DNA of 64,000 nucleotides from Marinobacter salinexigens (GTDB lineage: Bacteria; Pseudomonadota; Gammaproteobacteria; Pseudomonadales; Oleiphilaceae), in NCBI RefSeq assembly GCF_008370345.1, contig NZ_VTUU01000002.1, positions 310,001-374,000 of the forward strand. The letters run 5' to 3'. Positions within the stretch are counted from its first letter, which is position 1. Each line of letters opens with the position of its first letter. A model generated the notes under the pieces. It saw nothing but the letters and a program-made list of their open reading frames with translations. It was not told where the DNA came from and did no database searches. Below, one piece after another: positions 17,887 to 24,907 of the stretch. A program made the position numbers and the translations under genes.

Positions 17887-19512
17887 ATGGCACATTGCAG
17901 CCACAAAAGGCAGACTCTTGCGGCGTTGATGGCCTTGAGCATCTCGTGTGGTGCCGAGGCCCAGTTTGCCCAGAACCTGACGATTCACCCGAAGGCTCTG
18001 GCGTTGGGGAATGCCGTTACCGCTGACCCGCCCGGGGTGATGGCAATTCACTATAATCCTGCGGGTCTGACCAGGCTGGACGACCGCCAGCTTGAAGTAA
18101 ACCTGATGAGTGTTTACCTGGATATTGATGCTGATTTCATCGCGCCGGAGGGGTATGAAATTTTTGGTATTGATGGCCTGGAAACAGATCCGCGTACGGG
18201 CAAACAGCGTGATCCGGTAGCCAATACCCATAGCCACACCAACAACGTTGCTCTCTTCGTTCCGGGATTTGGAATCCTGCGCACTCCCCCGGGGCCTGCT
18301 ATTGCCCCATCAGCCGGAATCAGTATCAACCCTCCTGGGTCGAAGCTGACGTTTGCGAATGCCTTTTATCTTCCGCTCGCGGCCGGTTTTTATCGGGATA
18401 AAGATGACCCCGGACGCTACCAGCCGCAAGCCACCGCCTTGCAACGTACAACCTACCTGTCTCCTTCTGTGGGTTATGAACTTAACGATGAATGGTCGGT
18501 CGGTGCTGGTATCCACCTCTCCCATATGGGGATTGCCGCTGATCAGTACATGCGTGCCCCGAACATGTTGCTCGGTGTGGCTGAAGTCCTGCAGGATGCT
18601 TTTAACTGCGAAAGCGGCGATGAGCCGCTACAGCCCTGGCTGGCACTGTGTGGAGGCAATGTGGGGCCGTGGGATGACATCGGTGCTTTGAGCATTAACG
18701 TTCAGGAAACGCTGTCACCCACCTATACCCTGGGGGTTATGTGGGAGCCAACGGACTGGTTCAGCTGGGGGGCAAGTTATACCTCTGAAGCTGACATGAA
18801 CATGAAGGGTACCTTCGAGATTGAGTATACGGATGACTGGTCCGGGTTCTGGCAGAGTGTGAACGGCTCGGTACTCGGAGCCATTACCTCGGCGATTCTG
18901 AGCCTGCCGTCAGGTGCCCCGAGGGAAGCCGGTAACGTCAGCATGGATCTGGTCTATCCTCAGCATTTCCAGACCGGTATCAGCGTGGATGTGCACCCGA
19001 AACTGACGCTGAATGCTGATATAGGCTGGACGGATTACGCTCAGTGGGATGCCTTTGTGTTTCGCTTTGACAGAAACCTTGAGTTTCTGAATGCTGCAAA
19101 AATACTGTCACCGGATAACGCAACGTCCAATACTTTGCGTTTGCCCCTGGGCTTCAAAAGCCAGTGGACATGGGCCTTTGGTGCGGAGTTTCACGCATCG
19201 ACGCGGCTGGACCTGCGAGCAGGGGTGGAAATCCGTGATTCGGTGATACCGGATGATCAGCGCCAGGTGATGGCTCCATTCGGCGGTGCAAACCTATACA
19301 GCATCGGGATGGGATACCGCTGGGACAAAGACACAGAAATCGATATGAATCTAAGCTACCTGCAGTCCATTGAGACGATCCCGGCAGACACCAGTTGCAA
19401 TGTAAACTGCGATAACATCACCAATATTATCTACAACCCTTATGCGGGCCTTGATATCAAAACCTCACTCCGGGTTGTGATGGCGGGCCTAAGCTTCAGA
19501 ACCAAGTTCTGA
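17887..19512 (+). CDS. FadL-family outer-membrane transport protein
   Basis: A 541-residue protein. ATG 17887 is chosen because AAGGGA is eight bases upstream and a signal peptide (LAALMALSISCGAEA) begins there. After it comes the OMPP1/FadL/TodX-type start, HPKALALGNAVTADPPGVMAIHYNPAGLTRL, then long amphipathic beta strands and a C-terminal aromatic end (LSFRTKF). FadL proteins let long-chain fatty acids, alkanes or aromatics cross the outer membrane. Two cysteine pairs, one near residue 240 (FNCESGD...LALCGG) and one near 510 (SCNVNC), are unusual for a barrel. It is in tight series with the FapF-like gene. Confidence 0.85.
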   Translation: MAHCSHKRQTLAALMALSISCGAEAQFAQNLTIHPKALALGNAVTADPPGVMAIHYNPAGLTRLDDRQLEVNLMSVYLDIDADFIAPEGYEIFGIDGLETDPRTGKQRDPVANTHSHTNNVALFVPGFGILRTPPGPAIAPSAGISINPPGSKLTFANAFYLPLAAGFYRDKDDPGRYQPQATALQRTTYLSPSVGYELNDEWSVGAGIHLSHMGIAADQYMRAPNMLLGVAEVLQDAFNCESGDEPLQPWLALCGGNVGPWDDIGALSINVQETLSPTYTLGVMWEPTDWFSWGASYTSEADMNMKGTFEIEYTDDWSGFWQSVNGSVLGAITSAILSLPSGAPREAGNVSMDLVYPQHFQTGISVDVHPKLTLNADIGWTDYAQWDAFVFRFDRNLEFLNAAKILSPDNATSNTLRLPLGFKSQWTWAFGAEFHASTRLDLRAGVEIRDSVIPDDQRQVMAPFGGANLYSIGMGYRWDKDTEIDMNLSYLQSIETIPADTSCNVNCDNITNIIYNPYAGLDIKTSLRVVMAGLSFRTKF

Positions 19513-19538
19513 CATAAGGACAGAGTTCCGGCAACTGC

Positions 19539-20546
19539 ATGACGATGATTCGTTCCCGATACGTTCGATATTCTGGCCTGATACCCGTCGCGATACTGCT
19601 CGCTGGCTGCCAGGTGGGCGGTTCGACGGTTTCGCAACGGGAAGGATATTTCACCTGGGTTGATGAACAGGGCAGGGTGAGGTATTCGCCGATTATCGAA
19701 GCCGACGATCAGGCGTCCGCACGCGATTTGGAAGAACAGCCTCAGGACGCAGAATCGGAATACACGTTGGAGAATTATCCCGACGCTGACGAGTTGGCAA
19801 AGGATGGTTATGTCCGGCCGGGCGAACGCCAGCCTTACTTCACCTGGCGGGATGCCGAAGGCAATGTCCGGGTCAGCTACTACCGGCCTGATGTTCGTTC
19901 GGATATTGAAAAAGGGCTGGTCCCACCTCCCATTGAGATTACTCAGGCCAGTGTCTACTACCCCGGCCCGGAGTTGGTTCCAACTGAACCGGTCGAAGGA
20001 TATGATCCGCAAGTCTTTGAGCTGTTGGGCGTTGAAAACGGTACCGGCAACTTTTTCGAGCAGTTTGCCGGAAGCTGCTGCCAAGGTCTTGAAACTGAGG
20101 GCTATACCGAATGGCAACAAGGGCGGGAATTCGGAGTTGATATTGCATCACAGTCACCGACCCATCAGTTCGTGACCGGAGAAAGTCCATACCACCTGAT
20201 TGCCCTGTCCAGCGTCATAACCCGGCCGGATTTTGTGATGCGATTGCGGTCCTTTGCCCGGGACGGTGTTTTTGTACCCTCGCTGGCGTTTCTCGACCGT
20301 AATTTCCAACCACTGAGGCTGGTCACGGATATTGTCAGTCGCTATGAGCCGGAAAACTGGCATCGCCGAGGTTTCCTTGAAGCGTGGGTGCCCGTATTCC
20401 CGGGGCAGGGCGAACGTTGGATTCTTGTCTTTACCCGGGAGGAGGATTTGATGACCCAGGACGTTATTGAAAGCTCCCGCGGGCCCAGGGCCATCCCTCA
20501 TATAAACCAGGGTGAGCTGGGCCTGATGATGTTTGAGGAAGAATGA
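19539..20546 (+). CDS. Outer-membrane lipoprotein with MalM-like C-terminal domain
   Basis: A 335-residue lipoprotein: the lipobox LLAGC places the lipidated cysteine at residue 24. Two repeated motifs follow, YFTWVDEQGRVRYS and YFTWRDAEGNVRVSYY, each resembling the DUF4124-type Trp-Asp-Gly module. The C-terminal half (about 200-335: SPYHLIALSS, FVMRLRSFA, FVPSLAFLDRNFQPLRLV, RWILVFTREED) resembles the MalM domain of periplasmic maltose-operon proteins, here far from any maltose gene. The preceding FadL-like gene ends 26 bases upstream. Function unknown. The two motifs and the lipid anchor suggest a surface or periplasmic partner of the upstream barrels. Confidence 0.68.
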   Translation: MTMIRSRYVRYSGLIPVAILLAGCQVGGSTVSQREGYFTWVDEQGRVRYSPIIEADDQASARDLEEQPQDAESEYTLENYPDADELAKDGYVRPGERQPYFTWRDAEGNVRVSYYRPDVRSDIEKGLVPPPIEITQASVYYPGPELVPTEPVEGYDPQVFELLGVENGTGNFFEQFAGSCCQGLETEGYTEWQQGREFGVDIASQSPTHQFVTGESPYHLIALSSVITRPDFVMRLRSFARDGVFVPSLAFLDRNFQPLRLVTDIVSRYEPENWHRRGFLEAWVPVFPGQGERWILVFTREEDLMTQDVIESSRGPRAIPHINQGELGLMMFEEE

Positions 20547-20555
20547 CTTCCGACG

Positions 20556-21590
20556 TCAGTCCTCTGGCTGCGCCAGATCAAGCCACTGCTGCGACATCCA
20601 GTAAAACCGGCCACTATTGGCAGGATAGGTACAGTTGTATCGGAACCGCCTGCTGCTGAAGGATTTGGGGGCCATGACCTCGATCATGCCTTTATCGGTT
20701 ACCTCAAAGTCGATCGCGCCCATACCGGACGCAAAGCAGGTAAGCCGGGATGGGGGCATCGACTCGGGCAGAGTAAATGTCAGTTTCGGAGGATTCCGCT
20801 GAATAATGCCGTCCGGGAACTGACGCGTATCGACAGGGAAGGCTTTGCTTCTGAGCTTGTCTTTCAGGCTGTCGAGTTGGCCATAAGCATTGGCCATAGG
20901 AAATCTGGGCAGTCGTCTCGGGTCTGAGTCCTTGCCGATGGCGCCTGATTGCTGGCCATAGCCGTACCATCGCCGATCCGAGATCTTTTCCAGTAGCGCT
21001 CCGTCAAATTCGCCATAGGGATAGGCGACCATCGGGACATTGGTTCCCAGCCGTTGCTTCAGTGCTGCCTGGGCATCATCAAGGCTGCTCTGAACCCGTG
21101 ACTCCCAACCTGCTGCGGCTTCACCGGGCTTTCGTGCGAGGTGGCCGTGATCGGCGCTGTGATTCGCCAGCGTGACTCCCTGCTTTGCGCCTATCTCCGA
21201 CAGTTGCTCCCACGTCATATAGCCATGGCGGCCTACGGCCTCGGTGTTTACAAAGACTGTGTAGGGGAACCCGAAGGATTCAAGCAAGGACGCTGCATTG
21301 GCGTAAACCGACTCGTAGGCATCATCAAAGGTGATGGCCACGAGTTGCTCATCAGTAGCCTCGCCAGCCAGAGCTTCACGAGTTGCGGTTTCAAGCGGAG
21401 CTACCTCCAATGCCATGTCCGAGATCATCCGGAGCTGCGCTTCAAAGAGCGAACGGGAGGTGCTGGTTGATGATGGTGTTGAGTCGCTCACATGATGATA
21501 CTGAAGCACAACCAGATCGGCGGATGCTTGAGTGGCCACTAGCAGAAACAGTGCAGGGCGGAGAGCGTTCAGAAAACGTCGGTAGATCAT
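20556..21590 (-). CDS. Polysaccharide deacetylase family protein, exported
   Basis: A 344-residue NodB-fold deacetylase. ATG 21590 has AAGGAG six bases upstream; a longer frame extends over the preceding gene and is rejected. Residues 1-22 are a signal peptide. Catalytic motif 1 is ITFDDAYES (two aspartates) near residue 108. Motif 2 is ANHSADHGH, with the two zinc histidines. Motif 3 is VAYPYGEFD. The start LVVLQYHHVSD resembles PgaB/IcaB-type exopolysaccharide deacetylases. A C-terminal ~90-residue extension with two cysteines is of unknown role. Likely substrate is an N-acetylated surface polysaccharide. Confidence 0.82.
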   Translation of the reverse strand: MIYRRFLNALRPALFLLVATQASADLVVLQYHHVSDSTPSSTSTSRSLFEAQLRMISDMALEVAPLETATREALAGEATDEQLVAITFDDAYESVYANAASLLESFGFPYTVFVNTEAVGRHGYMTWEQLSEIGAKQGVTLANHSADHGHLARKPGEAAAGWESRVQSSLDDAQAALKQRLGTNVPMVAYPYGEFDGALLEKISDRRWYGYGQQSGAIGKDSDPRRLPRFPMANAYGQLDSLKDKLRSKAFPVDTRQFPDGIIQRNPPKLTFTLPESMPPSRLTCFASGMGAIDFEVTDKGMIEVMAPKSFSSRRFRYNCTYPANSGRFYWMSQQWLDLAQPED

Positions 21591-21636
21591 GTCATGCTCC
21601 TTGAAACAACTTTGGAGGCAATCTGGATTGGCGTCA

Positions 21637-22308
21637 TTAAAGCTTGCCCGTCTGAAAGTGGGCCTTGAGTACCGAGAATGCATGGTTGAGCTGCTGAATC
21701 TGTTCCGTATCACCGCCCCGGTCCGGGTGAGCGTACATTACGGCCCTACGGAAACGGTGTTTGACGATGGAGAATTCAGGCGGGATCCCTTCAAATCCGA
21801 GTGTTTCCGCAGCTTGCTGAATGTCTTCCGGGGCGAGTGCAGCGGGGCTGCGACCAGCCCAGAAGTCCTCCATCATTTTGTGAATGGCTGATTCCGGCAG
21901 TTCATACTGGGACAGATCGAGGTAGAACTGGCGAAGCTCATCGACGCTATCTGGCAGGCCGGTTCCTGCAACTGTATCCTGTGGAGTCAGTTGGATATTC
22001 AAGGGAGAAATGTGCAACTGTTCATTACCCTCGGCCAACTGATCCCGCAACTGGTAGAGCACATGAAACAGCAGGAAATGGACCGGGTACAGGGCTTCGG
22101 GTTCATGGAATGATACCTGGCCAATCAGTTCCCACGGCGCTCGCTGCAACGCTCTGATCAACTCCAGCTCGCTGATGCCTTCTTTAGCGGCCCTGAGTTC
22201 GTGCTCGACAGCTACCAGCATGAGCTGGATATGGCCATCGAGCATCGTGCCGGAATCCGATTGGATCGGCGTATCGGCTTGTTGTCTGCTGGCTTCTGTT
22301 GTAATCAT
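21637..22308 (-). CDS. DnaJ-related protein with C-terminal J domain
   Basis: A 223-residue protein of the DNAJ-related family. The N-terminal two thirds (about 25-150) contain the family region ELELIRALQRAPWELIG and PVHFLLFHVLYQLRDQL. The last ~60 residues form a J domain with the HPD tripeptide in YAHPDRGGDTEQIQQLNHAF, so it can stimulate a DnaK-type ATPase. There is no glycine/phenylalanine region or zinc domain, unlike DnaJ. The family partner is not known. No strong ribosome-binding site precedes ATG 22308. It follows the TetR gene on the same strand by 27 bases. Confidence 0.82.
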   Translation of the reverse strand: MITTEASRQQADTPIQSDSGTMLDGHIQLMLVAVEHELRAAKEGISELELIRALQRAPWELIGQVSFHEPEALYPVHFLLFHVLYQLRDQLAEGNEQLHISPLNIQLTPQDTVAGTGLPDSVDELRQFYLDLSQYELPESAIHKMMEDFWAGRSPAALAPEDIQQAAETLGFEGIPPEFSIVKHRFRRAVMYAHPDRGGDTEQIQQLNHAFSVLKAHFQTGKL

Positions 22309-22335
22309 GGCTTCATACTAGGCAACTCACGCCTC

Positions 22336-22980
22336 TCAGGAAAGGCTGGCCAGCTTGGGAATACCACCAAGAAACAGGTTGGTGGAGAAGTTGGCGGCCC
22401 TCAATGCTTCCTCACTGGCGGTATCTGGCTGCTTGTGAGCGCGCCGGGCGACCGTCATGCTGGTTTCGTAGGCAACCCCAAAAAAAGCAGAGCACAGGTA
22501 GGTATGATCGACGTCTGGTAACAACCCCCGGGTGATGGCCTCACCAACGTCTTCTTCCAGCGACAGCATTGTCAGGCCAAGGATATCCGAACCGAAGAGC
22601 TCTTCGAGCGCCCGGGCGTTTCGGTGGGCGAGTTCGTAGACCAGAGGGTCGTTTGCCGTTGCGGTGTAAAGAGCCAGATAGGCGTTGTGGATGAAATCCC
22701 GGGTGTTATTCGACTGACGCCGATTCTGGCTCAGGCTTTCGTTGAGCTGGGTAAAAAAGTGGGTGAGCAGGTCTGAAAAAATGTCCTGTTTGTTTGAAAA
22801 GTAGTTGTAGAAGGTCCCGGCAGCCAGATCAGTCTGACGGATAATATCCCTGATGGTGGTGGCATCGTAACCCTTGTCCCTGAAGCATTCACGGGCGGCG
22901 GAGAGGATGGCCTGGCGGTTCCGGATCCGGTTGAGTTCACGTTTGCCCGGAATCTGGTCTGATGAGTGCAACATATCCAT
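22336..22980 (-). CDS. TetR-family transcriptional regulator
   Basis: A 214-residue TetR-type repressor. The N-terminal DNA-binding domain (about residues 18-66) has the usual order [22 protein letters not shown] and [20 protein letters not shown]. The remaining helical part is the ligand-binding and dimer domain. Start at 22980 with AGGA seven bases upstream. It diverges from ttcA over a gap of 72 bp. The target is not evident; the DnaJ-related gene lies just downstream. Confidence 0.88.
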   Translation of the reverse strand: MDMLHSSDQIPGKRELNRIRNRQAILSAARECFRDKGYDATTIRDIIRQTDLAAGTFYNYFSNKQDIFSDLLTHFFTQLNESLSQNRRQSNNTRDFIHNAYLALYTATANDPLVYELAHRNARALEELFGSDILGLTMLSLEEDVGEAITRGLLPDVDHTYLCSAFFGVAYETSMTVARRAHKQPDTASEEALRAANFSTNLFLGGIPKLASLS

Positions 22981-23013
22981 GTCTGTATCCTGTCCCTGGC
23001 CTCATGGGAGGCG

Positions 23014-23019
23014 TATAAT
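23014..23019 (+). promoter_or_regulatory. TATAAT -10 element for ttcA
   Basis: A perfect TATAAT hexamer sits in the tetR-ttcA intergenic gap; no good -35 is present at 16-18 bp. A start of transcription near 23026 would leave a 27-base leader to ATG 23053, but only about 12 bases to ATG 23038, which favours the later start for ttcA. Confidence 0.4.
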
Positions 23020-23052
23020 CCGTCGTTCATTTTCCTTATGAACCTGGTTGGT

Positions 23053-23970
23053 ATGTCCGAAGCAGCAATCACCCCTCCTGAACCGTCTTCTGCTTATGAA
23101 CTCGAACGCAGTCAGAAGCTGGAACTGAACAAATTGCAGAAGCGTCTGCGCCGTGAGGTCGGGCAGGCCATTGCCGATTTCTCGATGATCGAAGCTGGTG
23201 ACAAGGTTATGTGTTGTTTGTCCGGTGGCAAGGACTCCTATGCCATGCTGGACATTCTCCTTAACCTGCAGAAAAGCGCCCCGGTATCGTTCGAAATCAT
23301 CGCGGTAAACCTTGACCAGAAGCAGCCCGGATTTCCGGAGGAAGTTCTGCCAGAGTACCTGAAGTCGATGGGTATCGAATATCACATCATCGAAAAAGAC
23401 ACCTACAGTATTGTTAAGGAAAAAGTGCCGGAAGGGAAGACGACCTGTGGTCTCTGCTCGCGGTTGCGTCGCGGTATCCTATACAACTTTGCAGAAGAAC
23501 ACGGAGTGACCAAGATTGCCCTGGGTCACCACCGGGATGATCTTCTGGAAACCCTGTTCCTCAACATGTTTTATGGCGGCAAATTGAAGTCCATGCCTCC
23601 GGTTCTGCACAGCGACGATGGTCGCAATATCGTTATTCGTCCAATGGCGTACTGCCGTGAGAAAGATATTGCCCGCTACGCGTCGCTGCGGGAATACCCG
23701 ATCATTCCATGTAATCTTTGCGGCTCCCAGGAAAATCTTCAGCGTCAGGTAATCAAGGAGATGTTCCAGAGCTGGGATAAGCAGCACCCCGGTCGCCTTG
23801 AAACCATGTTCAGGGCCATGTGTAACGTGGAGCCGTCTCATTTGGCCGATACTGACCTGTACGACTTCAAGGAAGGTAAACGACTGGGTGGCAAACGACA
23901 GGCTGTTGTCCAGGTGGGTGGTGCCGAGGAAACCGGTAACTTCGGCCGGCTGGATGTGCTGAATCTCTGA
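23053..23970 (+). CDS. ttcA: tRNA-cytidine(32) 2-sulfurtransferase
   Basis: Thiolates C32 of certain tRNAs using ATP and a sulfur donor. The 305-residue protein has the PP-loop [16 protein letters not shown] (about residues 57-72), the [10 protein letters not shown] pair (about 137-146) that with other cysteines holds the iron-sulfur cluster, and the [20 protein letters not shown] signature. The C-terminal [11 protein letters not shown] is also typical. Start chosen at 23053 (MSEAA); ATG 23038 in frame is possible. It converges directly on the TauE/SafE-type gene with no spacing. Confidence 0.93.
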   Translation: MSEAAITPPEPSSAYELERSQKLELNKLQKRLRREVGQAIADFSMIEAGDKVMCCLSGGKDSYAMLDILLNLQKSAPVSFEIIAVNLDQKQPGFPEEVLPEYLKSMGIEYHIIEKDTYSIVKEKVPEGKTTCGLCSRLRRGILYNFAEEHGVTKIALGHHRDDLLETLFLNMFYGGKLKSMPPVLHSDDGRNIVIRPMAYCREKDIARYASLREYPIIPCNLCGSQENLQRQVIKEMFQSWDKQHPGRLETMFRAMCNVEPSHLADTDLYDFKEGKRLGGKRQAVVQVGGAEETGNFGRLDVLNL

Positions 23971-24666
23971 TTAATGGAAGTTGGGTAGCAGCGCAGCCCA
24001 GGGAAGGCTCCAGAGCCCGAAGATAATCAGTAGCGTGCCGGTTATTCGCCTGAAAGCCGGATTGCCCCTGAGGTTGCTCACCCAACCTGCCGCATACCCA
24101 GTAGCCAGCATGGATGGCAGGGTGCCGAGTCCGAAAAAGACCATAGTCAGGGCGGCCGATGCAACGGTAGGCTGCAGAGCTGCCCAACCTAACGTACTGT
24201 AAATCAGGCCGCAGGGCAGCCAGCCCCAGAGCGCCCCCAATGCGAGCGCCTGTCCGGTGTGATTGACCGGTAACAGACGGCGGGTCAGGGGCGACAGACG
24301 TTTCCAGACCGGGGCACCCACTTTCTCGATATAGCGAATACCCTGCCACCACTGTGCCATGGAGAGCCCCATGAGCACCAACAGGAGCCCCGCCAGACTT
24401 CTCAGGGCTGTTCCCAGTTCCGACCATTGGTTGACTGCGGAGGTGCTGAGCAGGGCGATCAGTGCGGCGATAACGGCGTAACTGGCAATCCTCCCTCCAT
24501 TGAACGCCAGTAGCATCAAGGTCTGACGAACACGGAATCCTTTGCCGACCGGAAGCGCCATGGACAGCGAGGCACTGATACCACCACACATACCGAGACA
24601 ATGGGTACTGCCGAGCAGGCCGATCAGGAAAGCACTCGAGTAACTGAGATAGAGCTCTGGCGACAT
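23971..24666 (-). CDS. TauE/SafE-type membrane protein of the cbb3 oxidase cluster
   Basis: A 231-residue protein with about six membrane segments. It carries the family motifs GSTHCLGMCGG (residues 20-30) and LWGWLPCGLIYS (about 146-157), whose cysteines are placed like those of DsbD/CcdA-type or copper-handling membrane proteins. Genes of this type regularly follow ccoS in gammaproteobacteria and are proposed to help copper or redox delivery to the cbb3 oxidase. That role is inference from position. Its start overlaps the ccoS stop by one base (TGATG). Confidence 0.82.
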   Translation of the reverse strand: MSPELYLSYSSAFLIGLLGSTHCLGMCGGISASLSMALPVGKGFRVRQTLMLLAFNGGRIASYAVIAALIALLSTSAVNQWSELGTALRSLAGLLLVLMGLSMAQWWQGIRYIEKVGAPVWKRLSPLTRRLLPVNHTGQALALGALWGWLPCGLIYSTLGWAALQPTVASAALTMVFFGLGTLPSMLATGYAAGWVSNLRGNPAFRRITGTLLIIFGLWSLPWAALLPNFH

Positions 24667-24872
24667 CAGCTTTTCGGCTCTTCCTCATCGTCAGGCTTTT
24701 TATCGACACGGGCTTCTTCGGGAATCATGTCCTTGTCGTCGTCATACAGGATCCGATGGGCCGGTCCCTCCAGGTCATCGTACTGGCCACTTTTGACCGC
24801 CCAGGAAAACAGGAGGACACCCAGCCCCACCACGATCAGGACCAGTGGTACCAGGATCATGACTATTTGCAC
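24666..24872 (-). CDS. ccoS: cbb3-type oxidase assembly protein CcoS
   Basis: A 68-residue protein with one N-terminal membrane helix (about residues 4-26, LVPLVLIVVGLGVLLFSWAV) followed by the CcoS pattern KSGQYDDLEGPAHRILYDDD and an acidic tail. CcoS is needed for cofactor insertion into the cbb3 oxidase. It follows ccoI by 35 bases and is translationally coupled to the TauE/SafE gene. Confidence 0.92.
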   Translation of the reverse strand: MQIVMILVPLVLIVVGLGVLLFSWAVKSGQYDDLEGPAHRILYDDDKDMIPEEARVDKKPDDEEEPKS

Positions 24873-24907
24873 GGTTAAATCTCCACAAAAGGATTTGTAT
24901 CACGGTA

